Shown here: positions 40,369 to 45,693 of the stretch, one piece after another
How positions within the stretch are numbered: the first letter of the stretch is position 1
Layout: every line of letters starts with the position of its first letter
Assembly (NCBI RefSeq): GCF_000282615.1
Contig: NZ_AKIY01000194.1
Location: 1-45,693, forward strand
Direction: 5' to 3'
From: Bradyrhizobium sp. YR681
Lineage (GTDB): Bacteria; Pseudomonadota; Alphaproteobacteria; Rhizobiales; Xanthobacteraceae
Length of the DNA: 45,693 bases
Translations under genes and position numbers: made by a program
Notes under the pieces: model-generated
What the model was told of the DNA's origin: nothing
Databases searched by the model: none
Seen by the model: the letters and a program-made list of their open reading frames with translations, nothing else

Positions 40369-43300
40369 TCAATGCGCCTCGTCCCAGTTCGTTGCAGCGC
40401 GCGCATCCACCTGCAGCGGCACCGACAGCAGCACGGCCGGGAACGGCGCGTCCTGCATGACGTGCTGCACGACGGGCAGCGTCGCGGCGACCTCCGCGTC
40501 GGGCACCTCGAAGATCAGTTCGTCATGCACCTGGAGCAGCATCTGCGCCGAGAGCTTCTTCTGCGCCAGCGCCTCCTCCACCCGCGTCATGGCGCGGCGG
40601 ATGATGTCGGCGGCGGTGCCCTGGAGGCGGGCGTTGATCGCGGCGCGCTCGTTGAAGGCGCGCACCGAGGCATTGGACGCTTTGATGTCCGGATAGTGCA
40701 TCTTCCGGCCGAACAGCGTGGTGACGTAGCCGTGGCTCCGGCAGAAGTCCCGCGTCTCGTCCATATAGGCGCGGATGCCGGGGAAGCGCTCGAAATATTT
40801 CTTGATGTAGGCCGAGGCCTCCTCGCGCGCGATGCCGAGCTGGTTGGCGAGGCCGAACGCAGAGATGCCGTAAATGATGCCGAAATTGATCGCCTTGGCG
40901 CGGCGGCGGATTTCGCTCGGCATGCCCTCGATCGGCACGCCGAACATTTCCGACGCCGTCATGGCGTGAATGTCGAGCCCGTCCTTGAACGCCTGCTTCA
41001 GCACCGGAATGTCGGCGATCTCGGCGAGCAGGCGCAGCTCGATCTGCGAATAGTCGGCGGAGACGAGCTTGTGCCCTGGCGTCGCGATGAAGGCGCGGCG
41101 GATCTTGCGGCCATCCTCGGTACGCACAGGGATGTTCTGCAAATTCGGCTCGTTCGACGACAGCCGGCCCGTGGTGGTCGCGGCCAGCGCGTAGGTCGTA
41201 TGCACGCGATGGGTCTGCGGATTGACATAGGTCGGCAGCGCGTCGGTATAGGTCGATTTCAGCTTCGAGACCTGGCGCCATTCGAGGATCTTCTTCGGCA
41301 GGTCGTGGCCCTGCTCGGCGAGCTCGTCGAGCACCTGCGCGGTGGTCGACCACGCGCCGGTCTTGGTCTTGGTGCCGCCGGAGAGACCCATCTTGCCGAA
41401 CAGGATGTCGCCGATCTGTTTTGGACTTCCGACATTGACCGGCTCGCCCGCGATCTCCTGGATCTCGGCCTCGACGCGCGCGGCGGTCTGGGCGAAGTCG
41501 CCGGAAAGCCGCGAGAGCACCTGGCGGTCGATCGAGATGCCGCGCCGCTCCATGCGCGCGAGCACCGACACCAGCGGCCGCTCCAGCGTCTCGTAGACCG
41601 TGGTCATGTGCTCGGCGACGAGGCGGGGCTTGAGCACGCGCCAGACGCGCAGGGCCATGTCGGCGCCTTCGGCCGACAGCGGCGCGGCCTTGTCGATCGG
41701 CACCTGGTCGAAGGTGATCTTGCCCTTGCCGCTGCCGAGCAGCTCGCTCTCCTTCAGCATGGCATGGCCGAACCAGCGCTCGGCGAGCGAGTCGAGTTCA
41801 TTCGAGCCCCGCCCGGCATCGAGCACATAGGAGATCAGCTTGGCATCGTCGGCGTTACGCAGCGTGATGCCGTGCTGCGCCAGCATCACGGCGGTGAACT
41901 TGACGTCGAAGCCGATCTTGAGAATGCCCGCCGATTCCAGCACCGGCCGCAGCGCCTCGATCGCATCGGCATGCTTGACCTGATCGGGTGCAAGGCCCGC
42001 GTCGAACAGGCCGGCGCCGCCGCCGGACTGTTTGTGCGCGAGCGGCACGTAGCAGGCCTCGTTCGGCGCCAGCGCCAGCGCGATGCCGCAGAGATCGGCC
42101 TGCATCGGATCGATGGAGTTCGCACGGATCTCGATCGCGGCATGACCGGCATCGTGGATGCGGGCGATGAAGGCGTTGAGCTCGTCGAGTGTCTTGATCG
42201 CCTGATACCTGCCGCGATCGACCGGAAGTTTTCGCAAGGCCTCTTCGCGCGCGGCTGCGAGTGAGATCGGCGCGCCCTTGACGCTGGCCGACTTGTCGCC
42301 CTTGTCGCCGCCCGTCGCGGTCGCCGCAGGAGCGGCGAAGAGATCGCCCGATGTCGCGGACGACGTCGTCCTGGGTGCGCTGTCGCCGCCACGTGCCTCG
42401 CTGCTGTTCGCCACATCGGCATCGACATTGGCTGGATCGATCTGCGAGTAATCGGCAACGCGGCGCGTCAGCGTGGAAAACTCCATCGCCTTCAGGAACG
42501 CGACCAGCTTGCGCGCGTCGGGTTCGTGCACGGCGAGATCGTCCAGCGGCACCTCCAGCTCGACCTTGTCGTCGAGCAGCACCAGCTGGCGCGAGATCCG
42601 CGCCTTCTCGGCATTCTCGATCAGCGCCTCGCGCCGCTTCGGCTGCTTGATCTCGGTGGCGCGGAACAGGAGCTGTTCGAGGTCGCCATATTCGACGATC
42701 AGCTGCGCCGCGGTCTTGATGCCGATGCCGGGGACGCCAGGCACGTTGTCGGTGGAATCGCCGGCCAGCGCCTGCACTTCCACGACCTTCTCCGGCGGCA
42801 CGCCGAATTTCTCGATCACCTCGGGGATACCGATGCGGCGGTCCTTCATGGTGTCGTACATCGTGATCTTGTCGTTCACGAGCTGCATCAGGTCCTTGTC
42901 GGAGGACACGATGGTCGTGGTGGCGCCGCGCTCGCTGGCCTGCCGCGCATAGGTCGCGATCAGGTCGTCGGCCTCGAAGCCGCCCTGTTCCAGGCAGGGC
43001 AGGTCGAAGGCGCGCACGGCCTCGCGGATCAGCGCGAATTGCGGAATGAGATCGTCAGGCGCCGGCGGCCGGTGCGCCTTGTACTCGGGATAGATCTTGT
43101 TGCGGAACGTGACTTCCGACTTGTCGAACACGATCGCCAGATGCGTCGGCCGATTGTCCGCGGGCATGTCGCGCAAGAGCTTCCACAGCATGTTGCAGAA
43201 GCCGAGCACGGCATTGACCTGAAGACCGTCGGACTTGCGGTTCAGCGGCGGCAGCGCGTGATAGGCGCGGAAAATGTAGCCGGAACCGTCGACCAGGAAG

Positions 43301-43410
43301 ATGTGGTCGCCCTTGCCGGCCGCCTTCGCCGCGACGGGTTTGGCAGCAGCTGTCGCGGCAGCGGGCTTGGTGTCGGCTTTGGCGGTGGTCTTCGGGGAGG
43401 TTTTGGGCAT
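40369..43410 (-). CDS. polA: DNA polymerase I, with degenerate proofreading domain
   Basis: 1013 residues. Order: an Ala/Lys-rich N-terminal tail (1-35); the 5'-3' nuclease (FLVDGSGYIFRAYHALPPL, EADDLIATYA, SSDKDLMQLV, GDSTDNVPGVPGIG); a low-complexity linker (about 330-385); a 3'-5' exonuclease-like domain; and the polymerase. The polymerase motifs are intact: SADYSQIELR (Asp786), RRRAKAINFGIIYG (Arg835, Lys839, Tyr847) and QVHDELIFEV (Asp963). The exonuclease domain seems inactive: the E. coli Asp355/Glu357 positions are Glu427/Arg429 in AIEIRANS, and Tyr497/Asp501 are Leu578/Gly582. The enzyme fills gaps and removes primers in replication and repair. Confidence 0.96.
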   Translation of the reverse strand: MPKTSPKTTAKADTKPAAATAAAKPVAAKAAGKGDHIFLVDGSGYIFRAYHALPPLNRKSDGLQVNAVLGFCNMLWKLLRDMPADNRPTHLAIVFDKSEVTFRNKIYPEYKAHRPPAPDDLIPQFALIREAVRAFDLPCLEQGGFEADDLIATYARQASERGATTTIVSSDKDLMQLVNDKITMYDTMKDRRIGIPEVIEKFGVPPEKVVEVQALAGDSTDNVPGVPGIGIKTAAQLIVEYGDLEQLLFRATEIKQPKRREALIENAEKARISRQLVLLDDKVELEVPLDDLAVHEPDARKLVAFLKAMEFSTLTRRVADYSQIDPANVDADVANSSEARGGDSAPRTTSSATSGDLFAAPAATATGGDKGDKSASVKGAPISLAAAREEALRKLPVDRGRYQAIKTLDELNAFIARIHDAGHAAIEIRANSIDPMQADLCGIALALAPNEACYVPLAHKQSGGGAGLFDAGLAPDQVKHADAIEALRPVLESAGILKIGFDVKFTAVMLAQHGITLRNADDAKLISYVLDAGRGSNELDSLAERWFGHAMLKESELLGSGKGKITFDQVPIDKAAPLSAEGADMALRVWRVLKPRLVAEHMTTVYETLERPLVSVLARMERRGISIDRQVLSRLSGDFAQTAARVEAEIQEIAGEPVNVGSPKQIGDILFGKMGLSGGTKTKTGAWSTTAQVLDELAEQGHDLPKKILEWRQVSKLKSTYTDALPTYVNPQTHRVHTTYALAATTTGRLSSNEPNLQNIPVRTEDGRKIRRAFIATPGHKLVSADYSQIELRLLAEIADIPVLKQAFKDGLDIHAMTASEMFGVPIEGMPSEIRRRAKAINFGIIYGISAFGLANQLGIAREEASAYIKKYFERFPGIRAYMDETRDFCRSHGYVTTLFGRKMHYPDIKASNASVRAFNERAAINARLQGTAADIIRRAMTRVEEALAQKKLSAQMLLQVHDELIFEVPDAEVAATLPVVQHVMQDAPFPAVLLSVPLQVDARAATNWDEAH

Positions 43411-43512
43411 GGCCGCAATGTATGAATTTTTGCGGGTTTTGACAGCCTTCGAAGGGGGATTTTTGGGTTGCGGATGCCGCTATCCCCACTGTCGTTCCCC
43501 GCATCCCCTGCT

Positions 43513-43613
43513 GTCATTCCCCGCGAAAGCGGGGAATCCAGTACGCCGTGGCTTCTCGGTTCAATCATTGGCGTCTCGGCGTACTGGGTCGCCCGGTCGA
43601 GCCGGGCGACGAC
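43513..43613. repeat. Palindromic repeat, family E copy 2
   Basis: GTCATTCCCCGCGAAAGCGGGGAATCC is a local hairpin at the left. AGTACGCC and GGCGTACT pair across the centre, and GTCGCCCGGTCGAGCCGGGCGAC is a hairpin at the right. It lies just after the 3' end of the acyltransferase gene and about 100 bases upstream of the polA start, both on the minus strand. Confidence 0.85.
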
Positions 43614-43625
43614 ACGAGAGTGCAG

Positions 43626-44693
43626 CTACTCCGCCGCCTGCAACCGCACGCCAGCCTTCTTCGGCGCTATCCAGAATGCCTCCGGCCGCTCGAACAGGAA
43701 ATTGCCGCCGAGCCGCAACGCGACCTGCCAGATCGCGAGCGATCCGATCACCCCCACGATGGTGACGATCAACGACACCGTGCCGATGTCAGGGATGATG
43801 CCGGTGTGCAGCAGCAACGTCCGTGTCGCCGCCATCGGCAGGAAGAAGGCGAGATAGATCACGATCGAATGCTCGCCGCAGAAGCGGAAGACGTTGAGCC
43901 ACTGCGCGCGCGCGAGCAACGTGCCCATTGTGATGATGGCGCAGGCGCCGGCGAAACCGAGCACGAGCGATACGATCTTCCATTCGCTCGCGCCAAATGC
44001 GACGAGGCCGGCATTGACCACCCCCCACGTCGCAAGCGCGACGAGCGCCAGCGCAGGGTGGCTGCGCGCGCGATCCGACAGCGCGAACACGTAAGGCGCG
44101 AACAGATAGCCCGAATAGAAATAGACGAAGCGCGCGCAGAACTCGTCGATCGCGGTCCAGCCGGTCGAGATGCGCGCCGTCTCGAGCGCGGCGGCGATGA
44201 GCCAGATCGCCGGCGGCGGAATGCGTCGTGTCAGTTTTGTGACGACGAAGAAGATCGGCAGCAGGTAGATGAACCAGAGCGTGCCGAATGGCTCGATGAA
44301 GGATTCCAGATACAGCAGGCCGGCGTCGCGCCAGCTGGTTTCGGCGGCGAAGGCGGGCGCCTTGAAGCCGAACTGGATTGTCACCCAGACGACATAGAAA
44401 TAGGCGAAATGCACCACCTTGCGGTCGAGATAGGTTCGCCAGTCCCGATCGATAACCAGCGGCAGGAACAGGCCCGAAATCAGGAAGAAATCCGGCATCC
44501 GGAACGGCTTTGCGAAGGCCACCAGAACATGCATGAAACCGGTCTCGCCGGCGGCGAATTCGACCCCCAGCACCGAATGCATCATCACCACCATAACGAT
44601 GCAGATGCCCTTGGCATAGTCGACCCAGTCGACACGCGCGGCAGCCGGGGCGCTAACGCCTCCACTCGCTGCGATTGTGCCTGATGGTGCCAT
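43626..44693 (-). CDS. Acyltransferase-3 family membrane protein
   Basis: 355 residues with about ten membrane segments. It opens with VDWVDYAKGICIVMVVMMHSVLG, where the His in MMHS is the conserved residue of the acyltransferase-3 family, and goes on to PFRMPDFFLISGLFLPL, a second typical block. Such enzymes put acetyl or succinyl groups on surface sugars, glucans or Nod factors (OafA, OpgC, NodX types). The gene diverges from UDP-glucose dehydrogenase, a polysaccharide-precursor enzyme, which fits a role in decorating envelope glycans. The 193-base divergent region holds no other gene I can see. Confidence 0.87.
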   Translation of the reverse strand: MAPSGTIAASGGVSAPAAARVDWVDYAKGICIVMVVMMHSVLGVEFAAGETGFMHVLVAFAKPFRMPDFFLISGLFLPLVIDRDWRTYLDRKVVHFAYFYVVWVTIQFGFKAPAFAAETSWRDAGLLYLESFIEPFGTLWFIYLLPIFFVVTKLTRRIPPPAIWLIAAALETARISTGWTAIDEFCARFVYFYSGYLFAPYVFALSDRARSHPALALVALATWGVVNAGLVAFGASEWKIVSLVLGFAGACAIITMGTLLARAQWLNVFRFCGEHSIVIYLAFFLPMAATRTLLLHTGIIPDIGTVSLIVTIVGVIGSLAIWQVALRLGGNFLFERPEAFWIAPKKAGVRLQAAE

Positions 44694-44886
44694 GCTGTCC
44701 CGTTTCGAGGCGTGTTCCGCCCGACTCTGTGCGAGCGTGATGCAGTGTGGGGCCTTGCGGTTTACGATTTCTTTACCGGTACAATTCGCGTGCCGGTTTT
44801 TGTCTGCGGACTGTTCCCTCCGGTCAGGAAAGTGCTAAACCGCCCCGCATTGGGGTTTCGTTAACCAAGCCAAAACAGGGTTTTTC

Positions 44887-45693
44887 ATGCGAATCGCGAT
44901 GATCGGAACGGGCTATGTGGGACTGGTGTCCGGAGCCTGCTTTGCGGATTTCGGTCACGACGTCACCTGCGTCGACAAGGACGAGAAGAAGATCGCGGCG
45001 CTCCATCGCGGCGAGATTCCGATCTACGAGCCCGGCCTCGACGAGCTGGTTGCAACCAACGTGAAGGCCAAGCGGCTCGACTTCACCACCGATTTGTCGA
45101 AGCCCGTTGCGGATGCCGACGCCGTCTTCATCGCGGTCGGCACGCCCTCGCGCCGCGGTGACGGCCACGCCGATCTCTCCTATGTCTACGCCGCGGCAAA
45201 GGAGATCGCGCAGTCGCTGTCCGGCTTCACCGTCGTGGTGACGAAGTCGACCGTGCCTGTCGGCACCGGCGACGAGGTCGAGCGCATCATCCGCGAGACC
45301 AATCCGAAGGCCGACGTCGTCGTCGCCTCGAATCCTGAATTCCTGCGCGAGGGCGCGGCGATCCGCGACTTCAAATTCCCCGACCGCGTCGTGGTCGGCA
45401 CCTCCGACGAGCGTGGCCGCAAGGTGATGGGCGACATCTATCGCCCGCTGTCGCTGAACCAGGCGCCGCTGATGTTCACCGAACGCCGCACCGCGGAGAT
45501 GATCAAATACGCCGCCAACGCGTTCCTCGCGACCAAGATCACCTTCATCAACGAGATCGCGGACCTCTCCGAAAAGGTCGGCGCCAACGTGCAGGAGGTC
45601 GCGCGCGGCATTGGCCTCGACAACCGCATCGGCACCAAGTTCCTGCACGCCGGTCCCGGCTTCGGCGGCTCCTGCTTCCCGAAGGACACCAAG
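44887..45693 (+). CDS. ugd: UDP-glucose 6-dehydrogenase (partial, 3' end off window)
   Basis: 269 residues are in the window, from ATG 44887; the frame is open at the edge, so the C-terminal third (of about 435) is missing. It oxidises UDP-glucose to UDP-glucuronate with two NAD+, for exopolysaccharide and lipopolysaccharide synthesis. The N-terminal NAD-binding motif is MIGTGYVGLVSGACFADFG. Then come FIAVGTPS, the NPEFLREG block, the catalytic-domain AEMIKYAANAFLATKI and GPGFGGSCFPKDTK with active-site Cys263. The gene diverges from the acyltransferase. A short CCCC-GCATT-GGGG hairpin lies in the leader. RkpK and Ugd are the usual rhizobial names. Confidence 0.96.
   Translation, partial: MRIAMIGTGYVGLVSGACFADFGHDVTCVDKDEKKIAALHRGEIPIYEPGLDELVATNVKAKRLDFTTDLSKPVADADAVFIAVGTPSRRGDGHADLSYVYAAAKEIAQSLSGFTVVVTKSTVPVGTGDEVERIIRETNPKADVVVASNPEFLREGAAIRDFKFPDRVVVGTSDERGRKVMGDIYRPLSLNQAPLMFTERRTAEMIKYAANAFLATKITFINEIADLSEKVGANVQEVARGIGLDNRIGTKFLHAGPGFGGSCFPKDTK

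Noticed and set aside
40237..42264. Long plus-strand reading frame of 675 residues opposite polA
   Set aside because: Shadow of polA in a GC-rich genome; starts inside a family D repeat.

Overview
All calls below were made by reading the sequence; no database search was run. The window is GC-rich chromosomal DNA from an alphaproteobacterium, most likely Bradyrhizobium or a close relative. The signs are a class I lysyl-tRNA synthetase, a DUF2865 protein, an alphaproteobacterial-type LexA box, and several families of palindromic intergenic repeats of a kind common in that group. It is densely coded: no gap between genes exceeds 300 bases. I see no insertion sequence, prophage, integrase, CRISPR array or replication origin.

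Layout. 0.1-4.6 kb: a minus-strand ogt / AraC regulator / VOC protein group, tRNA-Gly(CCC), a plus-strand XRE-cupin regulator with two GNAT acetyltransferases, and a heme-oxygenase-like diiron protein. 4.8-13.6 kb: a complete pentose-type sugar operon with a LacI-family regulator, xylB, xylA, a three-part CUT2-type ABC transporter, an aldose 1-dehydrogenase-like aldo-keto reductase and a fuconolactonase-like hydrolase. 13.7-17.2 kb: a minus-strand catabolic-looking group (FAD dehydrogenase, secreted esterase, RidA, SnoaL-like). 17.4-20.2 kb: a ClpP-like secreted protein, a small membrane protein beside a Sco protein, and an amino-acid-type binding protein. 20.3-27.6 kb: lysS (class I), a periplasmic alpha-carbonic anhydrase, an HTH-S24 regulator, DUF952 with pyrD, and a small membrane protein / MBL hydrolase / MATE exporter operon.

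27.8-36.9 kb is a DNA-repair region. It holds all four parts of the known ligase-associated repair set: ATP-dependent ligase and MBL exonuclease on the minus strand, Lhr-type DEXH helicase and MPE/PdeM phosphoesterase on the plus strand. The two halves are separated by a TPR-methyltransferase and an orphan Tat-type binding protein. Just after the phosphoesterase is a textbook alphaproteobacterial LexA box (GAAC-N7-GAAC), in front of a 143-residue protein I cannot identify. That makes it a candidate uncharacterised SOS gene.

37.0-45.7 kb is mostly housekeeping: DUF2865 protein, pyrE, a glutathione transferase, a LysE exporter, polA (with the proofreading residues apparently lost), an acyltransferase-3 membrane protein and the start of UDP-glucose dehydrogenase, which runs off the window. 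Most gene junctions, especially convergent ones, carry one of about six families of hairpin repeats.
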